A stretch of 64,000 bases of DNA, taken from contig LR590463.1 of NCBI GenBank assembly GCA_901472405.1, forward strand, positions 1,488,001 to 1,552,000, read 5' to 3'. Below the pieces are notes generated by a model. The model was not told where the DNA came from and searched no databases. It was given only the letters and a program-made list of their open reading frames with translations. Shown here piece after piece: positions 8,653 to 17,315 of the stretch (the stretch's first letter is position 1; each line of letters begins with the position of its first letter). The position numbers and the translations under genes are program-made. The DNA comes from Serratia rubidaea. Lineage in GTDB: Bacteria; Pseudomonadota; Gammaproteobacteria; Enterobacterales; Enterobacteriaceae.

Positions 8653-9431
8653 TTACAGATAGGGCCTGACCCACGCCAGCCCGGCGTCGGTGGCCGCGCG
8701 CGGCTGGTATTCACAGCCGATCCAGCCGTCGTAGCCGAGACGGTCCAGCTGGGCGAACAGCCAGGGGTAATTCAGCTCGCCGTCGTCCGGCTCGTGACGA
8801 TCCGGCACCCCGGCGATCTGGATATGGCCGTAGCGTCCGGCCAGCGCCTGCAGCAGGCCGCTGATATTGCCGTCCACCAGTTGCGCGTGGAAAAAGTCGA
8901 ACTGGATAAACAGGTTAGGGCGGTCGACCTCCGCCTGCAGCGCCGCCGCCTGATGCTGGCTGGAAAACAGGTAGTTCGGTTTCACCTGCGGGCTGAGCGC
9001 CTCAATCATCACGTTAATGCCGTGCGGGGCGAAAGCGTCGGCGGCATAGCGCAGGTTGCTGATAAAGGCCGTGCGATAGGCCGCCGGATCCGCGCCGGCG
9101 GGCACCACGCCGGCCATCACGTGCACGCTGGGGCAGCCCAGCGCCAGCGCATACTCCAGCGCGCGATCGATATCGGCGCGCGCCTCGGCTTCACGCCCCG
9201 GCAGCGCCGCCAAACCCACTCGCCGGCGGCGGCATCGCCCGGCGCGGTGTTGAACAGCACCTGCTGCAGACCGTGCCGGCGCAGCTTTTCCGCCAGCAGG
9301 TCGGCGGGATAGTCATAAGGGAACAGGTACTCGACCGCTTTAAAGCCGGCGTCGGCCGCGGCGGCAAAGCGCTCCAGAAACGGCAGTTCGGTAAACATCA
9401 TCGATAAATTGGCGGCAAATTTAGGCATCAT
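8653..9431 (-). CDS. otnI: 2-oxo-tetronate isomerase OtnI (hydroxypyruvate isomerase family), frameshifted here
   Basis: Xylose-isomerase-like TIM barrel that converts 2-oxo-tetronate to 3-oxo-tetronate in threonate/erythronate breakdown. The ATG at 9429-9431 overlaps the otnC stop as TGATG, so translation is probably coupled. The N-terminal frame ([15 protein letters not shown], then [16 protein letters not shown]) ends after AAAGEW. Adding one C to the run of three at 9215-9217 joins it to [15 protein letters not shown] and the rest of the barrel ([45 protein letters not shown]). The acidic metal ligands E, D and E are in those blocks. Corrected length is 259 residues, typical of the family. 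Confidence 0.87.
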
Positions 9432-10063
9432 CAGCTCCGTAACTCGGCAATTTCATCATCGGTCAAATAGCGGATCGGGCGGTCGCCGAGGGTGAAAATC
9501 AGCTTCGCCGCGTCCTCCATCTCTTCGGTGTTGTCTGCGGCGGCGCGCAGGTCCTTACCGGTAACGACCGGCCCGTGGTTAGCCAGCAGGAAGGCGCGGT
9601 AGGACGGCGCCAGCCGCGCCAGATCCTCGGCCAGCCGCTCGTCGCCGGGCCGGTAGTAAGGCACCACCGGCACCTGGCCGACGCGCATCACCACATAAGG
9701 GGTGAAAGGCTTGATGGCGTTGCGGGTGTCCAGCCCCTGCAGGCAGGAGAGGGCGGTCAGATAGGTGCAGTGCAGATGCACCACCGCTTTGCACTCCGGG
9801 TTATTCAGGTACAGCGCACGGTGGAAGCTGATCTCTTTTGACGGTTTGTCGCCGGAGATCCACTCGCCGTGCAGGCTGACCTTGGACAGGCGTTCCGCCT
9901 GCAGCTCGCCGAGGCAAGAGCCGGTCGGCGTGGCCAGCAGGTTGCCGTCCGGCAGCAGCAGCGACAGGTTGCCCGCCGAGCCGGTGGCGTAGCCGCGCTG
10001 GAAGAATGAGGCGCCGAGGCGCACCATCTCTTCGCGCGCCTGTTGTTCGGTGGTATGCGTCAT
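9431..10063 (-). CDS. otnC: 3-oxo-tetronate 4-phosphate decarboxylase OtnC (class II aldolase family)
   Basis: Zinc-dependent class II aldolase/adducin family enzyme that decarboxylates 3-oxo-tetronate 4-phosphate to dihydroxyacetone phosphate and CO2. It has 210 residues and an intact frame. Visible landmarks are [19 protein letters not shown] for the phosphate site, [11 protein letters not shown] with the two zinc-binding histidines, and [13 protein letters not shown] with the third. It overlaps otnK by four bases (ATGA) at 10060-10063 and otnI at its stop, so the three genes are tightly coupled. It is the only enzyme gene of this pathway in the window without an indel. Confidence 0.93.
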   Translation of the reverse strand: MTHTTEQQAREEMVRLGASFFQRGYATGSAGNLSLLLPDGNLLATPTGSCLGELQAERLSKVSLHGEWISGDKPSKEISFHRALYLNNPECKAVVHLHCTYLTALSCLQGLDTRNAIKPFTPYVVMRVGQVPVVPYYRPGDERLAEDLARLAPSYRAFLLANHGPVVTGKDLRAAADNTEEMEDAAKLIFTLGDRPIRYLTDDEIAELRS

Positions 10064-11320
10064 AGCGGGAACTCCGTTTGTGCTCGGGCAAAGAAGTTTT
10101 CGTCGCCGAAATTGCCGGATTTCAGCGCCAGAGAGACCGGCTGTTCAATGGCGCGCACCCAGGGTACGCCGGGAGAAATGCACGGGCCGATATGGAAGCC
10201 GCGGATAGCCAGCGCCTGCGTCACCACGCCGGAGGTTTCGCCGCCGGCGACGATAAAGCGCCGGAAACCGGCCTGATGCAGCAACTGCACCAGCGCGGCG
10301 AACAGCGCCTCGACCGCCTGACTGGCGATGTCCACGCCGTATTGCTGCTGCGTCTGCCGCAGCGCCTCCGGCTCGGCGGTGGCGTACAGCAGCGGCGCGA
10401 GATCGCCGCGCTGCGCCTGCACCCAGTCGCTCAGCTCGCGGGCATAGCGCGCGCGTTCGTCCTCGCCGATGCAGCGCGCCACGTCGATGGCCTGCGCTGC
10501 CGCCTGCTGGCGATAGCGGGCCACCTGCTTATTGGTCATGGTGGAGCAGGAGCCGGAGAGCACCACGGCCTTCTCCCCCTGCGGCGCGCCGGCGGCCTGA
10601 GCCTGCGTCTGGCCCGGCTGCGCCCACTGGCGGGCCAGACCGATCGCCAGGCCGGAGCCGCCGGTGACCAGTTTCATCGCCTTCAGCGCCGCGCCCTGGG
10701 TCAGCAGGTGTTGTTCATTCAGCGTATCGAGCACCACATAGCGTACGCCCTGCTGCGCCAGCTGCTGCAGGCGGGCGCGTACGCCGTCGGCGCCGGCGTC
10801 CATGACGGTGGCGTCAATCAGCCCGCAGCGGCCGGCGGCCTGCGCTTCCATCAGCCGCAGCAGATTGCTGTCGGTCATCGGCGTGACCGGGTGGTTGCGC
10901 ATGCCGGATTCGGACAGCAGCTGATCCATCACAAAACAGGTAGCCCTGATACACGGTGCGGCCGTTGATCGGCAGCGCCGGTGAAATCACCGTCTGGCTT
11001 TCCCCCAGCGCATCAAGCAGCGCATCGGTCACCGGACCGATATTGCCGCGGGCGGTGCTGTCGAAGGTGGAACAATATTTGAAGTAAAACCGTTGGCAGC
11101 CCTGGCGCTGCAGCCAGGCCAGCGCCTGCAGCGACTGCGCGACCGCCTGCTCTGCCGGGCAGGATCGCGATTTAAGGCTTATCACCACCGCCTGCGCGTC
11201 GACGGCGGCGTCGCTGTCCGGTACGCCGTTCAGCTGTACCGTCGACAGGCCATTTTCCACCAGAAAGCTGGCGATATCGGTGGCGCCGGTAAAATCATCA
11301 GCAATTACGCCAAGCAACAT
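10060..11320 (-). CDS. otnK: 3-oxo-tetronate kinase OtnK (DUF1537 family), frameshifted here
   Basis: Four-carbon sugar acid kinase of the DUF1537 family, phosphorylating 3-oxo-tetronate at O4. The N-terminal half (MLLGVIADDFTGATDIASFL, and FYFKYCSTFDSTARGNIGPV) is the substrate domain. The C-terminal half holds the nucleotide-binding blocks VVLSGSCS and IVAGGETSGVVTQAL. The frame breaks after GRTVYQGYLF. Removing one A from the run of four at 10933-10936 continues it as VMDQLLSESGMRNHPVTPM. Start 11320 overlaps the ltnD stop as TAATG, and the end overlaps otnC. Corrected length is about 419 residues, as expected. Confidence 0.9.
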
Positions 11321-12235
11321 TATGGCAACTCCTGTTTTTGCGGCAGTTCAATGCCGGTGAAGATTTTGATCACTGCGCTGTCGTCTTCTTTACCGTAGCC
11401 GGCGTTGCTGGCGGAGGTAAACATATTCAGCGCGGTGGAGGCCAGCGGCAGCGGGAAGTGCAGCGCTTTGGCGGTGTCGGCCACCAGTCCCAGATCCTTG
11501 ACGAAGATATCCACCGCCGATTTCGGCGTATAGTCACCGTCGACCACGTGGCGCATGCGGTTTTCAAACATCCAGGAGTTGCCGGCGGCGTGGGTGACCA
11601 CGTCGTACATCACATCCAGCGGAATGCCGGCGCGGGCGGCCAGCGCCATCGCTTCGGCGCCGGCGGCGATATGCACCCCGGCCAGCAGCTGGTGAATGAT
11701 TTTCACCGTTGCGCCGAGGCCGATTTCGTCGCCGACGCGGTACACTTTCCCCGCCACGGCGTCGAGCAGCGGCTGCAGCCGGGCGAAGGTGGCGTCACTG
11801 CCGGCGGCCCATCACCGTCATCTCGCCGGCGGCGGCTTTCACCGCACCGCCGGACACCGGCGCGTCCAGCATGCTCAGCCCCTGCGCGGCCAGCCGCTCG
11901 GCGATATCGGCGGCGTCGGCGGCGGAAATGGTTGAGGAGACCATCACCGGCGTGCCGGGCTTCAGCTGGCCGGCCAGGCCGCGCTCGCCAAACAGGATCT
12001 GTTTGACCTGGGCGGCATTCACCACCAGCAGCATCACCGCGTCCAGCTCGGCGGCAAACGCATCGGCGCTGGCGGCCACCTGTTTGGCACCCGCCTGCTC
12101 CAGGGCGGCGCGTGCCTGTGGATTGAGATCGACGCCGTAGGTGGTTAAGCCGGCGTTGATGCAAGACTGTGCGGCGCCCATGCCCATGGAACCGAGGCCC
12201 ACGATGCAGACGGCGTAGTTGGCGGATTGTGTCAT
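11320..12235 (-). CDS. ltnD: L-threonate dehydrogenase LtnD (beta-hydroxyacid dehydrogenase family), frameshifted here
   Basis: NAD-dependent oxidation of L-threonate to 2-oxo-tetronate, the first step of the pathway. The N-terminal Rossmann motif VCIVGLGSMGMGAAQSC is followed by the substrate block LDAPVSGGAVKAAAGEMTVM. The frame breaks there. Dropping one C from the run of three at 11808-11810 rejoins it to AAGSDATFARL and AGKVYRVGDEIGLGATVKI, where the catalytic lysine of the family lies in the stretch GATVKIIHQ. Corrected length is about 304 residues, normal. It is first in the operon and faces the DeoR-type regulator across 266 bases. This family also contains tartronate semialdehyde reductases, but the operon context favours LtnD. 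Confidence 0.88.
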
Positions 12236-12501
12236 ACTGACTCCGTGTTAATTTTAGTGATATTTTGTTCTCATGTGTTAAATGTAAGCGTTTTTAAGCG
12301 CCTGTAAGGTGACCGTCTTCACAAAAATTAACGATGAATACTGTGTGAGTAACGACGGATTTGCAGGGGAAAAGCGCTAATTATTTGTTTATTTGACAAG
12401 TTATCGCTTTTACCTACTTTTACCCTCTGTGCGGCGTTTGCTGTCAGCGCACGAAAATTGACGTAAAATCACAATAATTATCAGCAGTAAGGAGAAGTCC
12501 T
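12236..12501. promoter_or_regulatory. Divergent promoter/operator region of the threonate cluster
   Basis: 266 AT-rich bases separate ltnD (minus) from the DeoR-type regulator (plus). They contain several AAGCG-type repeats (TAAGCGTTTTTAAGCGCC near 12287, AAAAGCGCTAAT near 12370, TTATCGCTTTTAC near 12401), partly inverted relative to one another. These are reasonable candidates for the binding sites of the regulator, but the exact operator cannot be set by eye. RBS AAGGAGAAG lies just before the regulator start. Confidence 0.5.
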
Positions 12502-13268
12502 GTGATCCCGGTAGAACGCCATCAACAAATTCTGGCTCTGGTTGCCGAGCGCGGCGTGGTCAGCATCGCCGAACTGACGGAACGGCTGGCGGTGTCGCAT
12601 ATGACCATCCGGCGCGATCTGCAGAAGCTGGAAGAGCAGGGGGGCGGTGATCGCGGTATCCGGCGGGGTGCAGGCGGCGGAGCGGCTGGCGATTGAGCCG
12701 TCGCATCAGGATAAGGAAGGGATGTTCAGCCAGCAGAAGGCGGCGATCGGCGCGCTGGCGGCCAGCCTGATCCCGGCCAACAGCTGCATTTATCTGGATG
12801 CCGGCACCACCCACGCTGGCGCTGGCGAAGCAGATCGGCGAGCGCGGCGATTTAACGGTGGTCACCAATGATTTTGTGATTGCGGCCTACCTGCTGGAAA
12901 ACAGCCAGTGCGAACTGATCCACACCGGCGGCACGGTGTGCCGGGAAAACCGCTCCTGCGTGGGCGAGGCTGCGGCGCAGGCGCTGCGCCAGCTGTTTAT
13001 CGATCTGGCCTTTATTTCCGCCTCATCCTGGAGCATGCGCGGCCTGTCAACGCCGAGCGAGGATAAGGTGGCGGTGAAAAAAGCCATTGTCGACGCCAGC
13101 CGGCGGCGCATTCTGCTGAGCGACACCTCTAAATACGGCAAGGTGGCCACCTATCTGGCGCTGCCGATCGCGGTGTTTGACGCCATTATTACCGATAGTT
13201 ATCTGCCCGATGCCGCCCAGACTGCTATTCAGCAGGCAAATATTACTCTGCATATGACCGGCGAATAG
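12502..13268 (+). CDS. ygbI: DeoR-family regulator of the threonate cluster (YgbI-like), two frameshifts here
   Basis: Cytoplasmic DeoR-family repressor. The N-terminal winged helix is clear (VERHQQILALVAERGVVSIA, then VSHMTIRRDLQKLEEQG). The effector-binding DeoRC domain follows with IYLDAGTTT, VVTNDFVIA, LIHTGGTVCRENRSCVG and LLSDTSKYGK. Two single-base insertions split it: an extra G in the run of six at 12639-12644, and an extra C in CCC at 12810-12812. Removing both gives one chain of about 254 residues, the normal size. It is divergent from ltnD, as E. coli ygbI is from ygbJ, and so probably represses the operon until a sugar acid binds. Confidence 0.88.
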
Positions 13269-13722
13269 CCGGGCAATATCCTGGTGCTTTCTGGCCCGAC
13301 CTTTGGCGCGCTGCCGGCGGCAGCGCGGATACGGGCCGGCGCGGCCGCATTTTCCTGCTGTGTACGGGGCTGAATTGGTGAAGTCGTGCGTGATATTTAC
13401 ATTAAACTTTATGGTTAATCGGGTGTTTGCCTTACTTTTTAGCTTAAATTTTATTAAATACCCTATAAAAAACTAACTTTACCGATATTGGCTTTTGAAT
13501 ATATCCATTCTGACAGCCTTTGTATACTCTAACCGAAAATGACAAGAAAATTCCTATTGTTACCGACGGCGAGAAAAGGTATTGGATTCACGCTTTTATT
13601 CATTTTGAACGCAACCTTTTATTTTATAATCAACGCTGCAGGTTACGCATTTAACGTGGTTTCTGGTTAACATCCGTATAGCATTCTTTGCTAACGGCGA
13701 ATGCTTGAATATAGTAGGCAAT
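13269..13722. other. 454-base intergenic stretch before the ToxR-like regulator
   Basis: The first part is GC-rich, with a 9-bp inverted repeat (CGCGCTGCC facing GGCAGCGCG, about 13307-13327) and no T-run, possibly a weak terminator for the DeoR gene. From about 13390 on it is strongly AT-rich, resembling the upstream regions of fimbrial regulators that H-NS binds. No gene is visible. Confidence 0.4.
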
Positions 13723-14493
13723 ATGAAATACAGAATTAATGGACAGATTCTTTTCGATACGGACAGCGGCAGCCTGGGATTAGAGGATTTTCCGGAAGAA
13801 TCCCTGGCTATTTCAAACCCGTCAAAGCGGCTATTGCTTTTACTTATTGCCCACCACGGCGAGCAGGTCAGTCGGGAACTGATATTCCGCAAGGTGTGGG
13901 ATGATTATGGCATGGTGTCCAGCAATAATAACCTCAACCAGTGCGTGAGCAAATTACGGCGGGTGTTAAAAACGTTGGGTATTGATGACGAGGTCATTAT
14001 TACCGTCCCCAAAGTCGGCTTTATGCTGGCGCATAATATCACGCTGGAGAAGGAAGAGGCGGCCATCACGCCGCCCCAGAGCGTAGCCGGGGAACGGGAT
14101 GGGGGGCGCGCCTTGTTCCGGTGGGCCGCCGGACGGCGTTGGCATCCCGGCGTGGCGCTGGGTGCGCTGCTGTTGCTGGTTATCTGCATCGGCACCTGGC
14201 TGATCTATCGCAACAGTGCGGTCAGACAGGAACGTTTAATTGGCGAGGTGAATAACTGCAAGGTGTTTTTATCGGCGCCGCGCGTCGCGATGAATGGCAA
14301 TGCGGAGCAGGTTAACGATATGCTGGCGTATATTAACGCCCATCCGCAGCAGTGCCGCAATGACGAGTATTTACTGCTGCTCAGCAGTAGTCGGGTGGGC
14401 ACCTACATTAAAGGCGTTTCCCGGCTGTTTATTTTGAAATGCCGGGTGGCACGTGAATACCGCGTTGAGATTTGCCACAGTCAAAAAGAGTAG
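13723..14493 (+). CDS. ToxR/CadC-like membrane-anchored transcriptional regulator
   Basis: One-component regulator with a cytoplasmic DNA-binding domain, one membrane helix and a short periplasmic domain, 256 residues. Residues about 1-100 form an OmpR/PhoB-type winged helix (LAISNPSKRLLLLLIAHHGE, ELIFRKVWDDYG, NNLNQCVSKLRRVL and VPKVGFML). One hydrophobic segment (GVALGALLLLVICIGTWLIY) follows at roughly 143-162. The periplasmic part carries three or four cysteines (NNCKVFL, QQCRNDE, LKCRVAR, EICHSQ). The chosen start is the ATG at 13723; an upstream TTG at 13705 is less likely. It lies upstream of a LuxR-like gene and fimbrial operon 1, so it probably controls fimbriation. The signal sensed is unknown. 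Confidence 0.85.
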   Translation: MKYRINGQILFDTDSGSLGLEDFPEESLAISNPSKRLLLLLIAHHGEQVSRELIFRKVWDDYGMVSSNNNLNQCVSKLRRVLKTLGIDDEVIITVPKVGFMLAHNITLEKEEAAITPPQSVAGERDGGRALFRWAAGRRWHPGVALGALLLLVICIGTWLIYRNSAVRQERLIGEVNNCKVFLSAPRVAMNGNAEQVNDMLAYINAHPQQCRNDEYLLLLSSSRVGTYIKGVSRLFILKCRVAREYRVEICHSQKE

Positions 14494-14692
14494 CTGCTGT
14501 TTTAGCCTGTGCGGTGCAATAGCATACCGGCCGTTCTTTCATTATTACACCATAACGATTAATTAACATTGCGGCTGCCGTAAACGGCAAATAATTTTGC
14601 AGGTATATGTTATTTGTTCTTAGATGCTTTATTTATTATGTGAAAATAGGACGCCGCAGCATAGTCGATAAATTTTATCGCGCGAGGGAAAA

Positions 14693-15337
14693 ATGAAAAA
14701 TAAAGAATGTGGCCATCATTTTATTTTATATGATGCGATGCCGTGGGTCGGCATGGGACTGGAGGCATTTTTACGTCCGTTGAGCGCGGCGACGCAGCCG
14801 GTTGCCAGCCTCAGCGAGCTGAAGGCGGCGCTGTCGCAGCAACCCAGGAAAACGGTGATTATGGAGCTGTATGGCGCGCAGGAGTGCCTCTATGACGGCC
14901 TCTATTTTATCCTGCACGAGAAAGCCTTTTGGCCGAACACGCCCTGGGTAGTACTGACGGATATTGAGAATTACAGCGTATTACGTCTGCTGTCGTCGAT
15001 AGCGGATAGCGTGCTGGTGTCCAAACGTGACGGTTTGGATGCGATCCTCGACGGTATCTCTGCGGCGCACCATGCCATGCACTATCTCAGCCCGACCATC
15101 CGGCGCGGTATTGCCGGCCAACAGGGGAGCGGGGCGTTCAGGCATTTGTCCGGCTGTGAATGGCGCATCCTGGCGTTGATGGCGGCGGGCTTCTCCGCCA
15201 AAAGCATTGCGACCGCCACCTACCGCTCCTATAAAACGGTGAGCACGCATAAACTGAACATCATGCATAAGCTTGGCCTTAATCAAAGCGGCTTTCTCCA
15301 CCTGCTGCTCTCGCTGCGTACCCGCTGGCCGTGCTGA
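14693..15337 (+). CDS. LuxR/FixJ-type response-regulator-like transcription factor
   Basis: 214 residues with a C-terminal LuxR helix-turn-helix at about 150-207 (LSGCEWRILALMAAGFSAKS, TATYRSYKTVSTHKLNIM, HKLGL). The N-terminal half has the outline of a receiver domain (FILYDAMPWVGMGLEAFL, then VIMELYGAQE, WVVLTDIEN) but lacks a clear phospho-acceptor aspartate at the usual place after the third strand, where MELYG stands. It may therefore work without phosphorylation, like other RcsB/EcpR-like fimbrial regulators. It lies between the ToxR-like gene and fimbrial operon 1, all on the plus strand. Regulation of that operon is inferred from position. Confidence 0.82.
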   Translation: MKNKECGHHFILYDAMPWVGMGLEAFLRPLSAATQPVASLSELKAALSQQPRKTVIMELYGAQECLYDGLYFILHEKAFWPNTPWVVLTDIENYSVLRLLSSIADSVLVSKRDGLDAILDGISAAHHAMHYLSPTIRRGIAGQQGSGAFRHLSGCEWRILALMAAGFSAKSIATATYRSYKTVSTHKLNIMHKLGLNQSGFLHLLLSLRTRWPC

Positions 15338-15960
<623 letters not shown>

Positions 15961-16491
15961 ATGACTATCACCAAAATCGCTCTCGCCGTTGCCGCCATGA
16001 CCCTGTCCGGCGTCGCCGCAGCCAATAATACCATTCAGTTTCAGGGCGAAGTCTCAGACCAAACCTGTACCGTAAGCATTAACGGCAATGCCTCCACCCC
16101 GGTGGTGCTGCTGCCGACGGTATCCAAGGCTGACCTGGCGACCGCCGGCGCCACCGCGGGCCAGACGCCGTTTACCATTGGCCTGACCGGCTGTACCGCC
16201 GATGCGGCAAACGCCACCGCCGTTAAAACGGTATTCGTGGCCAACAACCTGACCAGCGACGGCCGGATGGGCAATACCGGCAGCGCGACCAACGTTTCGC
16301 TGGAGCTGATTGACCCGGCGACCCCTGCTACGCCGCTGGATCTGAGCGGCCAGGCGGGGGCGCCGGGGCTGAACCTGGCGGCCGGCGCCACCTCTGCCTC
16401 CTACGACTATGCCGTGCGTTACTACTCTGAAGGCGGTGCGACCGCCGGTTCGGTTCTGGGCAGCGTGCAGTACGCCGTATCGTATCAGTAA
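15961..16491 (+). CDS. Fimbrial major subunit (FimA-type pilin), operon 1
   Basis: Secreted structural pilin of a chaperone-usher fimbria. The start is the ATG at 15961 (MTITKIALAVAAMTLSGVAA), a signal peptide cleaved before NNTIQFQGEV. A much earlier in-frame ATG at 15880 would bury the signal and is rejected. The mature chain of about 154 residues has the pilin disulfide pair (QTCTVSI and GLTGCTAD) and the C-terminal beta-strand ending VQYAVSYQ, with the penultimate tyrosine that chaperones recognise. It is first in the operon, separated from the chaperone by a terminator-like hairpin. Confidence 0.92.
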   Translation: MTITKIALAVAAMTLSGVAAANNTIQFQGEVSDQTCTVSINGNASTPVVLLPTVSKADLATAGATAGQTPFTIGLTGCTADAANATAVKTVFVANNLTSDGRMGNTGSATNVSLELIDPATPATPLDLSGQAGAPGLNLAAGATSASYDYAVRYYSEGGATAGSVLGSVQYAVSYQ

Positions 16492-16499
16492 TGGTGTTT

Positions 16500-16528
16500 C
16501 CCCTTCCGCCGGTGCGGAAGGGGGTTTT
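16500..16528 (+). terminator. Attenuating terminator between pilin and chaperone, operon 1
   Basis: Perfect 10-bp stem CCCCTTCCGC with GCGGAAGGGG, four-base loop, then TTTT. It lies just after the pilin stop and 15 bases before the chaperone start. Partial termination here would make pilin far more abundant than the assembly proteins. Confidence 0.82.
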
Positions 16529-16542
16529 GCGAGGCAGTTTAT

Positions 16543-17277
16543 ATGACGATCAAGGGATTTTGTTTGTCGCTGTGTCTCACCGGCGCGCTGCTGGCCGGAT
16601 CGGCCATGGCCAGCGTGGTTATGCTGAACACCCGGGTGATTTATCCGGCGGACGCCCAGTCGCAGACCGTGCAGTTCACCAATCAGGGGGATATCCCCTA
16701 TGTCATGCAGATGTGGACCGACGTGAATAACCCGTCGTCGACGCCGGAAAATGCCGACGGGCCGTTTGTCACGGTGCCGGCGCTGTTTCGCGTCGAGCCG
16801 AAGAGCGGCCAGTCGGTCCGGCTGGTGTTTACCGGTAAGGATCTGCCGCAGGATCGCGAGTCGGTGTTCTATCTGAACTCGGCGCAGATCCCGCCGAAAA
16901 ACGCCGTCAGCGGCGCGGAGAACCAGATGCTGGTGGTGCTGCGCAACCGGGTGAAAATTTTCTATCGGCCGAAGAACCTGCCGGGCAGCGCCGACGGCGT
17001 CGGCGGACAGCTGCGTTTTTCCCTGCGTCAGCAGGGCGGGCAGTGGCGGCTTAACGCCTATAACGATTCCAGCTATTACGCCTCGGTGATCGGCGCAGCG
17101 GTGCAGGTCGGCAACCAGTCCGTGCCGTTCAAGACGGATATGATCGCCCCCAGGTCGCAGGCCAGCTGGCCGCTGTTGCAGCGTACGCTGTCGCCGGCCG
17201 GTGCGCAGAAAGTCACGTTTACCCTGGTCAATGACTACGGTGGTCATATCAAGGCGGAAGCGCGCCTGAGTCAGTAA
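16543..17277 (+). CDS. Periplasmic fimbrial chaperone (PapD-like), operon 1
   Basis: Two-domain immunoglobulin-like chaperone that caps pilins in the periplasm by donor-strand complementation. It has 244 residues, and the signal peptide MTIKGFCLSLCLTGALLAGS ends at AMA. Family marks are NTRVIYPADAQSQTVQFTN near the N-terminus, the strand ESVFYLNSAQIPPK, and RVKIFYRPKNL with the conserved FYRP. GAGG lies 7-10 bases before the ATG. It follows the pilin and precedes the usher, the classical order. Confidence 0.94.
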   Translation: MTIKGFCLSLCLTGALLAGSAMASVVMLNTRVIYPADAQSQTVQFTNQGDIPYVMQMWTDVNNPSSTPENADGPFVTVPALFRVEPKSGQSVRLVFTGKDLPQDRESVFYLNSAQIPPKNAVSGAENQMLVVLRNRVKIFYRPKNLPGSADGVGGQLRFSLRQQGGQWRLNAYNDSSYYASVIGAAVQVGNQSVPFKTDMIAPRSQASWPLLQRTLSPAGAQKVTFTLVNDYGGHIKAEARLSQ

Positions 17278-17315
17278 AACGCGCGCTGCGGTGTTGCACG
17301 TAAGGGACTGAAGGG

